Below are positions 46,106 to 55,397 of a DNA stretch of 64,000 nucleotides, piece after piece. The notes beneath the pieces are model-generated. The model searched no databases. It was not told where the DNA came from and saw nothing but the letters and a program-made list of their open reading frames with translations. Made by a program: the position numbers and the translations under genes. The first letter of the stretch is position 1; the number at the start of each line of letters is the position of its first letter. Origin of the DNA: Carposina sasakii (taxonomy: Eukaryota > Arthropoda > Insecta > Lepidoptera > Carposinidae); NCBI GenBank assembly GCA_014607495.2, contig CP053159.1, positions 6,269,501-6,333,500 on the forward strand. Reading direction: 5' to 3'.

Positions 46106-46755
46106 CACTTTTAAAAGACCGTATACCATCCAAGGCAATCGATATAATGATATCTTCGTTATCAAGGAGCTCAGTCAAACAATATAATAGTTGTTATAAA
46201 AAATGGTGGCAATATTGTTTGAATCATAACTTAGATCACTATAATAGCGATATTCTAACTGTGCTTGACTTTATAACACAGCAGTTCGAAGCTGGTAGCA
46301 ATTACTCCACGCTTAATACTCACAGATCAGCGCTTAGTTTGATACTAGGTAAACATTTCGCTAATGATGAACGGATCGATAGGTTTATGAAAGGTGTCTT
46401 TAAAATAAAACCGTGTCTTCCTAGATATGTGTCAACGTGGGACCCGAATATTGTTCATGACTTTGTTTCAAATATATACCCTAACATGGGACTCCCCTTA
46501 GGTACTCTCACTCAAAAATTGGTAGCTCTCCTTGCATTGTCAACTAGACAACGGGTACAGACGCTATCGTTGATACGTTTACCTAACATCAAAGTTAACG
46601 CCAAGTTTATGGAAATAGTTCTAACAGACTTGATTAAGACCTCTGCTTCAGGTCCTCAAATGCCTAAGTTGTTCATACCGTTTTTTCATCACCGCGAACA
46701 AATTTTCCCCGCAAAAACCTTAAGGCGCTCCAATAGACGAATTTTTGGTATTTGA
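46106..46755 (+). pseudogene. DIRS-like tyrosine recombinase, N-terminal and first catalytic part
   Basis: This is the integration enzyme of the element. The frame runs from about 46106 (no clear start, with an ATG at 46147) for over 200 codons. It shows the SAM-like core-binding domain (SRSSVKQYNSCYKKWWQYC, 46159-46215, and THRSALSLILGKHF) and then the first catalytic block LLALSTRQRVQTLSLIRL (about 46528-46581), whose arginine belongs to the R..H.R..W/H..Y catalytic set. Reading fails after IFPAKTLRR (about 46720), where foreign DNA begins. The remaining catalytic residues lie at 51040-51235, beyond a 4.2-kb insertion. It overlaps the end of the upstream RNase H reading as in other DIRS elements. 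Confidence 0.85.
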
Positions 46756-46947
46756 GGGGGTTGAGGTAGACGTAACTGCGGGGCGCCCCCCGCAACCAGC
46801 GCAATCTGCCGCGAACGTCCTTATTCTGTCGCCATCCGTATTCTGGTTGATTTCGGGATTAATTGATTGATTTTAATTTCTTTCCTGTATAATCAATTTT
46901 GTAACTGGGTTGCTTACTGCGTAAATTGTAAATATAATTAAAAAATT

Positions 46948-47102
46948 TACAGGGTGTAGGTGACAGCCAGGCAAATACTGGAATGCTGAACAAGTACTAT
47001 AGGGTTGAGTTACACGACAATATTATAACTCGCAGGAAATGCATTTTTATTTTGATTATCCGTACCTAATGTTTGTTTTCCGCGCCAATTGTATCGGGCG
47101 AT
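46948..47102 (+). mobile_element. MITE family 2, partial copy
   Basis: TACAGGGTGTAGGTGACAGC, then GAATGCTGAACAAGTACTAT and ACTCGCAGGAAATGCATTT, up to TTCCGCGCCAATTGTATCGG. This is the reverse of 60799-61025. The far CACCCTGTA end is missing. Confidence 0.7.
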
Positions 47103-47351
47103 ATTGACTAGTTAAATGGGCTTATTGGTTATTGTGTGATACATAGCTGTTTTTTGGATCACTTGTGACTCTCTATTAGGGTTGATCAGGTTTTTGAACT
47201 TTTTGAGCGTAACTGTTTTTTTTTAAATCGTCTATTGGTAAAATTTTTGTTTTTAAGCCATTTTCTAAGGCCGAATTAAATAAACAAAACATAACATAAT
47301 GAGTGAGAACAACACGTTTCATCAATTCGATTCTGAAACTTCGCCGGCAGC

Positions 47352-47414
47352 TGCCGCTCGTTCCGCTCGCTCGGCTCGTGCGTTGTTTGTCATACTCTAA
47401 CCTAACCTAACTTA
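47352..47414. repeat. GC-rich block with CCTAA tract
   Basis: TTCCGCTCGCTCGGCTCGTG, then TTTGTCATACTCTAACCTAA, is shared with 18972-19035 in the centre of the foldback element, but the arms of that element are not present here. Confidence 0.6.
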
Positions 47415-47719
47415 TTATTTTTATTGTTGTATGAAAAGGGAACTGTTACACCGACAAAACGTCATTCGTCTTATACTAGTTGTGCGCTAAGGTTAATTTG
47501 ATGTGCAGTCAGTATTTATGATGAGATTGTAGTATTTTTGTACCAAAAGGTATTCATTTGTCTTGCATTCGAGGAAAACAGTTTATGTTTAGGCTGATAT
47601 TATGTATTTTCGAATTATCTGCTATAGTTGTTTTGTAAAACATTGAGTTTATTTGTACTAAAATAATTTAATTGCTGTAATAAAGTATATAAAGGGCATA
47701 CTGTACAAGTCAGTAGAGG

Positions 47720-47900
47720 AACAAGAGGGTCTTGATGTTTTGTAGGCGATGGGCTGACCATCTGTCACTACTAACCGAACTTGTATATCTCAACTATACC
47801 CTCAAAATTGGTCAGAAGTGGCACCATGTGGTTCTATCGGCCCCTGGTACTCTGCCTACCCCGTAAGGGATAAAGGCGTGATTATATGTATGTATGTAAT
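47720..47900 (+). repeat. SINE-like repeat
   Basis: GGCGATGGGCTGACCATCTG, TCTGCCTACCCCGTAAGGGA and TAAAGGCGTGATTATATG, followed by TATG repeats, form a pattern I recognise from lepidopteran dispersed repeats. The 80-codon frame across it (47818-48060) is not called as a gene. Confidence 0.5.
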
Positions 47901-48069
47901 AAAGTATATAAAAGATGAGATTAAATTGATGGGCGATTATTTATTTGATGTGCAATTAAAAATATCTCGTAAACAAATAACTATGATCGGTTATAGGTTG
48001 CAGTTGCTGGATACATTATTATTTATAACTCTTCTACCCCAAAGTGGTATTAAAGTATGATCTTCAAAT

Positions 48070-49647
48070 TCTTCCTTCGTCGGATTATAAATGCGAAAGT
48101 AACTCTATCTGTCTGTGTGTTACGCAATCACGCCTAAACTACTAAACCGATTTAAATGAAATTTGGTACAGAGATAGTCTAGAGCCCGAGAAAGGACATA
48201 GGCTACTTTTTAATGCAAAAAAGAGATGTAAGGGGTTGAAATAGTGGATGAAAGTTTGTATGGAAATTACGTCATTTTTTAAGCTAGAAGCTTAAAACTT
48301 ATTTTTTAGGCTTTTCATTAGATATAAATAAATACGACATTCAAAGTTGGTAAAAGAATACCCTAAAGGGGCTAAAAATAGGGGGTGAAAAATTTTGTGT
48401 GATGACATCGGAAAAAAGCTTAGGGCTCAGAAAATAAAAACATAGAACAGAACAATACAGAGAATTAAGTAAGAAACTTGCCAAGCACTGCGCGCCATAT
48501 GCAAAAAAACCGGCCAAGTGCGAGTCGGACTCGCGCACCGAGGGTTCCGTACAAACCTGCAAGGTTTACAAAGTTCGTTCATTACGACAATCGAGTCTAC
48601 GCGTTCATGAGGAAAAAAGTAATAAGTTTATATTTATTAAAAAATATATATTTTGTAATGTAACTAAAAATTTAAGGTTTTCGGAATTTTTCCTTTATGT
48701 GTGCTATAAAACGTTGCTTCATGCCAAATTTCAAGATTCTAGGTCGACTGGAAGTACCCTTTAGGTTTTGATTCCCTTGCGAGTACTTGCGAGTTTCAAA
48801 ATATGCAGCTTAAATTGCTGTTTCTTTTGATTGCGTTGACATAGAAGTTTGATTTTGCTACAGCTTAAAGGTATTATAGACCTGAGTATTTGGTATGAAT
48901 TTCAATTTAATACCTCTACGCGTTTATGAGGAAATGGGTAGTAAGTTTAAAATTATTAAAAAAAAATATATTATGTGATGTAACTAAAAATTTATGGTTT
49001 TCGTAATTTTTCCTATATCTATGCTATAAGACGTTGCTTCGTACCAAATTTCAAGATTCTGAGTTCACGGGAAGCACCCTGTAGGTTTTGATTCCCTTGC
49101 AAGTGTCGAAAATTTGCGGCATAAACGGCTGTATCTTTTGATTGCGTTGGCTTAGAAGTTTGATTTTTTCACAGCTTCAAGGGACAGTAGACCTGAGTAA
49201 TTGATATAAATTTCAGCTTTATACCTCCACGCGTTCCTGAGAAAAAGGGTCTTGACAGACGGACGGACGGACAGACGGACAACAAAGTGATCCTATAAGG
49301 GTTCCGTTTTTTCCTTTTGAGGTACGGAACCCTAAAAAGGGATGTAAGGGGTTGAAATAGGGGATGAAAGTTTGTATGGAAATTACGTCATTTTTAAAAG
49401 TTTTGTCTCACTACAAATATGCGAGTACAACTTCATAATGATTATCAAGTAGGACAATATGCAACAAACAGCTCTTTTAAAATCGTAAAAATCGTACTAA
49501 AAACGTCGCATATAAAAATGTACTTAAATAAGCTTAATAACTTATTTTAATGTACATGTGTTTTACTTGCAAAATAATTAGCATAAAAAAAATTAAAATG
49601 CTGCCGAAAGTCACTATTTCACGCGGACGAAGTCGCGGGACAGCTAG
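48070..49647 (+). mobile_element. Helitron-like element interrupted by a nested repeat
   Basis: The left end is GATTATAAATGCGAAAGTAA with CTATCTGTCTGTGTGTTACG and GGTACAGAGATAGTCTAGAG. The right end has the hairpin CACGCGGACGAAGTCGCGGG and ACAGCTAG. The internal block GATGTAAGGGGTTGAAATAG, GGATGAAAGTTTGTATGGAA, ATTACGTCATTTTT occurs at 48225-48281 and again at 49340-49397, on either side of the nested element. Confidence 0.75.
48503..49338 (+). mobile_element. GGCCAAGTGCGAGTCGGACT element, nested
   Basis: It starts CCGGCCAAGTGCGAGTCGGA, CTCGCGCACCGAGGGTTCCGTA and ends GGTTCCGTTTTTTCC, GAGGTACGGAACCCTAAAAA. AGGGTTCCGTA and TACGGAACCCT are inverted ends. The interior is a tandem duplication of about 319 bp (48596-48914 and 48915-49224, with a third start at 49225) followed by GACGGACGGACGGACAGACG. 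This is a very widespread lepidopteran repeat by memory, without a class assigned here. Confidence 0.75.
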
Positions 49648-49746
49648 GGATTCGCGGGCAACTTAGGGATTTATGTTCGAAACAATTTGAAATCATATAC
49701 ATATATACATAATAGTCACGCCCATTATCCCCCAAAGTGGTGTATA

Positions 49747-50015
49747 TACAGGGTGTAACAAAAGGGGTATGTTAACCGAAAGGCTATGAATATAACCCAC
49801 TATAAAGAACCTATCACCAAAATTTGAGACTAAAAGTCACATATTTATTTGTCCAGATAGTATGGAGAACACCTAACCCACTCAGGAATATTATGAACAT
49901 ACAATCTTGAAAAATAAATATGCGATTACTAGTCTAAAAATTTCGGGATATGTTATCTACAGTGGGTTGTTTTTATAGTATTTCGCTTACCATACCCTTT
50001 TTGTTACACCCTGTA
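49747..50015. mobile_element. CAGGGTG foldback MITE, copy F
   Basis: TACAGGGTGTAACAAAAGGG at the left and CCCTTTTTGTTACACCCTGTA at the right. It is 269 bp, with arms matching copy A with more divergence. TATA lies on both flanks. Confidence 0.8.
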
Positions 50016-50261
50016 TATACTGCTACTTGTTATATTTGCTATTGATACTAAGTTATTTGCAGTTTAATGTCATAAAGAGGACTATACTAACACACGTAAA
50101 CGTTTGCACAAAATGTTCGAAAAAATCCCGGATTTTTTTCCCGGGATTTTGTGGATCTAAAAAAAACTAAGTAGATATATAAAATTATACTAGGTAGAAA
50201 TGGTAAAATAGACACGTAACATAATTACCTACTTATGAATATCATTTTTAAATACGAAATC

Positions 50262-50475
50262 ACTAAGTACATATTATAAAACAAAGTCGCTTTCTGATGT
50301 CTGTCCCTATGTATGCTTAGATCTTTCAAACTAGGGAACGGATTTTTTTGATGCGGTTTTTTTAATAGATAGAGTGATTCACAAGGAAGGTTTATAATGT
50401 AACTAGGGACCCGCCTCGGCTTCGCACGGGAGTAATGCACTCTCACGCGGGCAAAGCCGTGGGCGGGCGTTAGTA
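50262..50475 (+). mobile_element. Helitron-like fragment
   Basis: TATTATAAAACAAAGTCGCT, GTATGCTTAGATCTTTCAAA, GGAACGGATTTTTTTGATGC and AATAGATAGAGTGATTCACA are followed by CTTCGCACGGG, CTCACGCGGGCAAAGCCGTG and GGCGGGCGTTAGT. This is the Lep-type order with a TTAG rather than CTAG end. Confidence 0.55.
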
Positions 50476-51039
50476 CAATCTAAAACATACTATAAAGTAT
50501 CTATGTAGGTAGGTACTTAACGTTTTCTACGTAAGTCTTTTTTACGTAAGGTCTCTCTTTTTTTAACTTTTGTTAAACTACGATTTCCCAAGTCTACTTA
50601 CTAAATAAATATAGTATTTTATATTATGTATTTGCGCGCGAAAAAACAAGCACAGAACCGGCGTTGACAGTGGTCACGGCCGTACTAAATGTTCCGAGCG
50701 AGACTGGCCAGTGCAAGGATTAGAACACAGCGTAGTTGTAGATGTGTTTTTTATTAATTGTTAATTATCTACAAAATTTACAAAAAATGTACTTTGGCCA
50801 TAAACTAGATCTGATAAAGCGCTATACAACTATCCAAGTTTCGTGTTGATATTCACAATAGTTTTCAAGATATTTCGCTTATAAGAACGTAAAAAAGGTA
50901 ATTTTCAAATCGAAATTCTATCGATAATTTTTTAAGTAATTGCGTTTCCACGTTGGCCACAAACTTGATAAAGATTTAAATAATAACATATAAAAAAATT
51001 AGAGCTGTGGTAATCGGACAAGTATTTAAAAAATCGATT

Positions 51040-51235
51040 CTAAAATGCCTCTTTTGTCTGATCACACCGCCTTAATGGATTATATGGAAATAACTAAAGC
51101 CCCACACAGTAACCGCCACGCATCTACCTCGGCGGTTGGTCGTAGAGGTGTACCTATAGATATTATAAGAAAAACAGCCGGCTGGTCTGAAAATTCACTA
51201 CTTTTGCGAAATTCTATAATAGACCTCTGTGTGCT
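51040..51235 (+). pseudogene. DIRS-like tyrosine recombinase, C-terminal catalytic part
   Basis: The plus strand encodes KAPHSNRHASTSAVGRRGVP and then IRKTAGWSEN. That is the H.xR..H motif of tyrosine recombinases (about 51096-51113) followed by the conserved Trp. The next block FAKFYNRPL, with the nucleophilic tyrosine, is at about 51203-51229 but in another frame, so a one-base shift precedes it. This completes the catalytic set whose first arginine is at 46106-46755. The remainder of the frame to 51305 is nonsense. Its position just upstream of the internal complementary region is as expected for a DIRS element. Confidence 0.8.
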
Positions 51236-51420
51236 GAAGATAGCAACATATTTGTTGATGCCATCTACAATAACGATATCTAATGTAATAATAACCTGCA
51301 TCTAGTTATTTGTGATTTTATGAATGATGATTAATACTTGATTAAACTATCTAAGAATCCTCTTTTGATCTATCGAATTATTTTTAGTTAAATCTATTCC
51401 GAAAATATATGTAAACATTT

Positions 51421-51504
51421 ACATAGTGAAATATATATAAATGTGGAGGATACAGCGGTGAAGTATAATTGGTGGTTAAACAAACTTACCTAAGTGAAGT
51501 TTGA
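51421..51504 (-). repeat. DIRS internal complementary region
   Basis: 51421-51448 is the reverse complement of the repeat end common to both termini. 51449-51464 (GATACAGCGGTGAAGT) is the complement of the left extension 44635-44650. 51465-51504 is the complement of the right extension ending at 51939, with 1 mismatch in 40. The two extensions are joined with no gap, exactly what a circle-junction template would require. This fixes the outer termini of the element. Confidence 0.9.
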
Positions 51505-51625
51505 CCATAATTATACGAAGCGGTGCATCCGAAGACATTTAAGTCCCACCCTGGCCCATGTTACTGTAAACATACCAATCCCGAAGTTTATTACACGAAA
51601 TAGGTTTTTTCAGCTCTAAAAGGAC

Positions 51626-51939
51626 TGAAGCTCGCGCCGAGGGTTGCCATAGATAGACAAAGACTCGGCATAGTAGTTTTTGGTTTTTTATTTTTACATT
51701 TTTTTTTTTTTAAATAAATAAATAAATATTCACACACTTCACAACACATTGACTTAGTCCCACACTAAGATCCCTAAGGTCTTGTGTCGTGGGTACTAAG
51801 CAACATTTATTTCTTTTATTTCTCTAAATAATCGTGTGATGCCTGGTACATTGACAAGTGAGCTACATAGTGAAATATATATAAATGTGGAGTGGAATGT
51901 CAAACTTTACTTAGGTAAGTTTGTTTAACCACCAATTAT
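51626..51939 (-). repeat. DIRS right inverted terminal repeat, interrupted
   Basis: TGAAGCTCGCGCCGAGGGTT, GCCATAGATAGACA, then after an insert (51661-51821), TAAATAATCGTGTGATGCCT, GGTACATTGACAAGTGAGCT and ATAAATGTGGAG. The 47-base right extension (51893-51939) follows. Confidence 0.85.
51661..51821. mobile_element. short insertion in DIRS right terminal repeat
   Basis: AAATAAATAAATAAATATTC, ACACATTGACTTAGTCCCAC and GATCCCTAAGGTCTTGTGTC, then GTGGGTACTAAGCAA. This resembles the 3' end of a lepidopteran LINE known to me by motif. It is absent from the left terminal repeat, so it is younger than the element. Confidence 0.6.
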
Positions 51940-51948
51940 ACATATAGA

Positions 51949-51984
51949 CGAGTTGAGAGCCTCCTCTTTTTTTGAAGTCGGTTA
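51949..51984 (-). repeat. AACCGACTTC family terminus
   Basis: On the minus strand AACCGACTTCAAAAAAAGAG is followed by GAGGCTCTCAACTCG. This is the head terminus of the family at 29783 and 57469, lying 10 bp outside the DIRS right end. Confidence 0.6.
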
Positions 51985-52117
51985 ATAAGATAAGTTTTCC
52001 TTCTAAAAAAACATTTATTTCCAATCATGGCCAAATTCTGTATATTGATTTTGAATAGAAGTATATTTCGACCTTGTTGTTTTTTTCACTATATGGGTAA
52101 TCAATTTTACTGGTGAA

Positions 52118-52265
52118 ATAGGTACTGTACTGATGCAGAGGTTTACTAGAATACATCAGATGCATCTCTTTCCGTGCATCTCGTATGAGTCGACTAAGGG
52201 TCTCTAATAATCCTGCAGTTCTGGCTTCCCCATTTCGGGAAAACAGCCTATACAGTATACATATG
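52118..52265 (-). repeat. SINE-like repeat R
   Basis: Minus strand: TATAGGCTGTTTTCCCGAAA, TGGGGAAGCCAGAACTGCAG, CTTAGTCGACTCATACGAGA and TGCACGGAAAGAGATGCATC. It runs in the same order as 61145-61295 in plus orientation. Confidence 0.55.
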
Positions 52266-52865
52266 CATATAGGTACCTAATACACAAAAAGCAACACTGC
52301 TTAATTTGCAATTCAGCTAAATCAACTCTAGGGGAATCTTTACCCATAAAATTTTTAAAAGGAAAGCAGGAAAGGGAACCAGTTGGTCCTGATTTACAAT
52401 TACAAATTTTATTACCGTGAACGTTAAGCTTTTTATATTAGACCCAGTGTCCACGTCATAAAACTTGGCTGTAGTTTAACAGGAACCCACTTTACGTTAT
52501 GTTTTTTTTTTTGCTGAATTGTATACCCCTTTGTTAAAAGTAGCGGGGTACTGTAGCATAGATGCTTTATTTTATTTATATTTAGATTTAATAACACATT
52601 TAACTCCAACAGCTCCAACTCATTGTATTAAATAACTCGAACCAATAATGGTCAAATACGGTCAGATGTATTGCACATATTTTTTAAGCAAAAATGATCG
52701 AACTATATCGCAAAATAAATGTAATGGTTTGTAAAATAGGTAACATATAAACAAAACCCAGCTATTTTATTTTTCCTTTATGAAGTCTAGTCTATTTTAG
52801 CGGAACTAAATTTTACTTGTTCGTATTTTAAAGAAAATTTAGGGACATATTAAATATTATTGTGT
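52266..52865. other. unassigned AT-rich DNA
   Basis: I see nothing supportable here. Confidence 0.3.
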
Positions 52866-53082
52866 CATTTTTCCAATAGACGACATGGCCACGACAACGA
52901 ACCGACCGAGATATGGTTCGTTTTTCTATAAGACAACATGGCCACGATAACGACACGACCGAAATATGGTTCGTTTTTACATTAGACGACACGACCACGA
53001 CCCTGCACTCTATACTAGATGACGAAATGTCGTAGTTGTGTCGTAGTCGTAACGTTGTCGTGTTGTCTAGTGGAAAAACGCC
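52866..53082. mobile_element. palindromic GACGACA MITE with 62-bp duplication
   Basis: The left end ATTTTTCCAATAGACGACAT and right end TTGTCTAGTGGAAAAACGCC are inverted. Inside, AGACGACATGGCCACGACAA...ATATGGTTCGTTTTT is repeated with a period of about 62 bp (52877 and 52939) and starts a third time at 52985. The right part is the inverse (GTCGTAGTTGTGTCGTAGTC). The minus-strand frame at 52828-53097 is an artefact. Confidence 0.65.
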
Positions 53083-53118
53083 CATAATTGTGGACAAATA
53101 GGTACTACCCAGATCTTC

Positions 53119-53390
53119 TTCTTCTTCAGCCTATTGCAGTCCACTGCTGGACGTAGGCCTCCCCCAGGGCACGCCGCAAGGCTACTGCCAAAGGGGGGTT
53201 TTGCCCATACTCACCACGGTGGGCAGGCGGGTTGGTGACCGCAGTTTGATTTTTGGACTATGTTGTCAGTACGGGAGGCGCTGCTGCCCACCTCCCAAAT
53301 ACCCTTAATCGCCTCGTACGATACCCACGGGCAGGCAGGGGTGGTACAAACTCTACTCTGCCGGTACCACGCGGCTAGACTACCCAGATG
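53119..53390 (-). repeat. SINE-like repeat with RTE LINE tail, full copy
   Basis: On the minus strand it runs from CTAGCCGCGTGGTACCGGCA through CGTACGAGGCGATTAAGGGT and GGCAGCAGCGCCTCCCGTAC to GGGGGAGGCCTACGTCCAGC, AGTGGACTGCAATAGGCTGA and then GAA repeats. The tail is identical in type to RTE LINE ends here. About 270 bp, without coding. Fragments lie at 4822-5015 and 7972-8030. Confidence 0.7.
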
Positions 53391-53689
53391 CTTTATTACA
53401 AAATGATATGATATAAGCGAATCCTTCTCCTTTTATAAAGAAATATCAAAACTCCAATTTTGTTGTTTTTTATATGTTTTTATGTTATGTTTAACATTGA
53501 AATTTCTCAAAATATTACTTTCCAATTTTAATTATTATATATATATAATATACCTAAGTGATTATATAATATAAGTGATTTGAAAAAAAAAGAAGTTAAA
53601 TATCATATAGCAAAGTAAATAATTTCTAATATAAAAAAACGTGTACCTGCTGAAGCAAGTAAAACTTGAAAAACACCTTACTTAATCAT
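53391..53689. other. AT-rich DNA, nothing recognised
   Basis: I see nothing supportable here. Confidence 0.3.
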
Positions 53690-54060
53690 CACAGCAGAAA
53701 ATAAATCTGCAACATTATTGTTAAGTATTATTCAAATCGGTAACCCAATCACCGATACACGAGCAAAGGGTCGGTTTGAGAATATATAAACAAAATAAGG
53801 ATGTTAAAGTGTCAGTTGAACGGGCCTCTTATTCGGACACAGGGTCGGTCCATTAGCCTGATTACGGTCAAAATGTCCGCCTCTAGGGAGAGTGCGGCCC
53901 TGTCCTCAATGGGAAGTAGAAACTATTAAATTTTGTAGCGAAACAGGTGCATAGTTGAGCGTCCTCATGCCATTAACATTATTATGTGGTGGAGAGAGCT
54001 ACCGTGATTATTAAAGTGCGAAAGGACCAGGATTTTGGTTTACTTTCATGCAGCATTTTA
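53690..54060. other. non-repeat GC-richer island
   Basis: No relation to other repeats in the window. GC is clearly higher around 53830-53930. No reading frame persists. A conserved regulatory element or a non-coding exon is possible, but nothing in the sequence proves it. Confidence 0.25.
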
Positions 54061-55084
54061 TATTTTTATAGAGTTACGGATACAGATATAGCTTTAGGAA
54101 AAGACTGAATTTTTTCTTGATATTTAAGTCATCATCGATATGACTTGACTGACTTTGCAAATTTTACTTTTTAAAGGCCGTCTTTCAAAACTTGATGAGA
54201 GCATCAACTTAATTATTCATATAGTAGGCTATCTGACCAATGGAAAAATGAAATGAATGAAAATTAAATCAAATCGTATGGTGCTTAATTTCTCCAATTT
54301 GACAGACGTTGACGGGCCACAGTATTATGAAGTTATGGACTGAGACTGCAAAAAACATTACAAAAAGAACAGAACACCGTATATAAAGCTATTTATGAAA
54401 GTTACCTAAAAATCCAACATCCCTATAAATTCCCAATCCAGTCCTAAACCCTCATTAGAGTAGATGACATCTGTTATTGTTGCGGCAGTGCGACGACGTG
54501 GCCGACGCTAATTTGACGTATAACCGCGGTACGGCTGCCTTCCACGCTGTATAAGATATTCTATTTCCATTTCATAAAAGTATATTAACCAAAAATATAT
54601 TTTGTATACCGCAGAAAATAATATTAGTAATAAAAAAATCATATAAGGATTAAAAAGTGCCGGCTATTTTTTTCTGAGAAATTTACGTTTTATGTATATA
54701 AAAAAATTTAATGTAGTTGTGGGGTGTGGCAAAAAGGTAAAAATTGCAATATAGGTAGGTATAAAGAAATAAAATATATTCCCAATAATACCGCAATCCC
54801 AAGTACCTACTTTTGATATAAACTATAAAATGCAGTTTTTAATCAAATATCAATACAAAGTCGGGCCCTATGATTAGCAATTACAGCACCAGAGCGTCCC
54901 ATTACGTTGTTAGAGGAACGTTACAGATAATGCAAGTGGGTTATTGTTCGACTCGACAATGGTGGCACTTACGAGCCCGCTCTTATCTGGAAACCACCTC
55001 GTTTGTACCAGCACAGCCATGAAGAAAGGACTGTGGGGAGACGCGAATACTTGCATATATAAAATTATAAAAATAAATAAATAA
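54061..55084. other. unassigned DNA
   Basis: Apart from the candidate exon at 54489-54548, nothing is readable. 54165-54320 shares a few words (GCATCAACTT, GGCTATCTGA) with the small MITE at 21768-21885 and may be a decayed relative. Confidence 0.3.
54489..54548 (+). other. candidate 60-base coding exon (weak)
   Basis: A GC-rich 60-base segment sits between a CAG acceptor-like site (ends 54488) and a GTATAAG donor-like site (from 54549). It is open in one frame (CDDVADANLTYNRGTAAFHA), with codon-like GC third positions in otherwise very AT-rich DNA. The pyrimidine tract is weak and the protein is not recognised. It could equally be a decayed element. Confidence 0.2.
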
Positions 55085-55397
55085 AATAAATATAGATGAT
55101 ATCTTAATATATATAAATCTCGTGTCACAATGTTTGTCCTCAATGGACTCCTAAACCACTTAACCGATTATAATAAAATTCGCACACCATGTGCAGTTCG
55201 ATCCAACTTGAGAGATAGGATAGTTTAAATCTCAAATTATAGTCGCAATTTTAATTTATTGCTAATTATTTGTCTGTTATACCTTTCGACTTGGTTGAGT
55301 AAGTAATCAATAGATGGCGCTGCTTTGGTAAACCGACAAACGTGTCATATAAGCTACAATTCAATTTCCACGCGGACGAAGTCGCGGGCGTCCACTA
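55085..55397 (+). mobile_element. Helitron-like element
   Basis: CTTAATATATATAAATCTCG, GTGTCACAATGTTTGTCCTC and CTAAACCACTTAACCGATTA begin it. The hairpin CACGCGGACGAAGTCGCGGG and GCGTCCACTAG followed by T end it. About 310 bp, non-coding. Confidence 0.75.

Larger units (their letters stand above)
46756..51000. mobile_element. insertion block splitting the DIRS recombinase
   Basis: About 4.2 kb of material not expected in the recombinase: a gcggggcg/cgccccgc-type hairpin at 46778-46795, a small MITE (46948-47102), a GC-rich repeat block (47352-47414), a SINE-like repeat (47720-47900), a Helitron (48070-49647) with a nested repeat, a foldback MITE (49747-50015) and another Helitron-like piece (50262-50475). 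Exact ends and a target duplication could not be fixed. It may be one large element or successive insertions. Confidence 0.65.
44635..51939 (+). mobile_element. DIRS-like tyrosine-recombinase retrotransposon, decayed and interrupted
   Basis: This group replicates by reverse transcription through a circular DNA and integrates with a tyrosine recombinase instead of an integrase. The copy has inverted terminal repeats (44651-44770 and 51626-51892) with a 16-base outer extension on the left and 47 on the right. It has an internal complementary region (51421-51504) that joins both extensions. Coding for the RNase H region (45129-46090) and tyrosine recombinase (46106-46755, then 51040-51235) follows in plus orientation. 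Gag and the reverse-transcriptase palm are missing. About 4.2 kb of other elements split the recombinase, and about 160 bp split the right terminal repeat. Without those, it would be close to 2.9 kb. The ends define it as DIRS-type (inverted repeats), not Ngaro or PAT (split direct repeats). Confidence 0.9.

Noticed and set aside
45170..46755. Retrovirus-like or LTR retrotransposon
   Set aside because: There is no LTR, protease or DDE integrase. The recombinase motifs and inverted ends with an internal complementary region fit the DIRS class.
52828..53097. 89-codon minus-strand frame
   Set aside because: It is read from a palindromic GACGACA repeat, and its serine/valine/arginine repeats mirror the DNA repeat.
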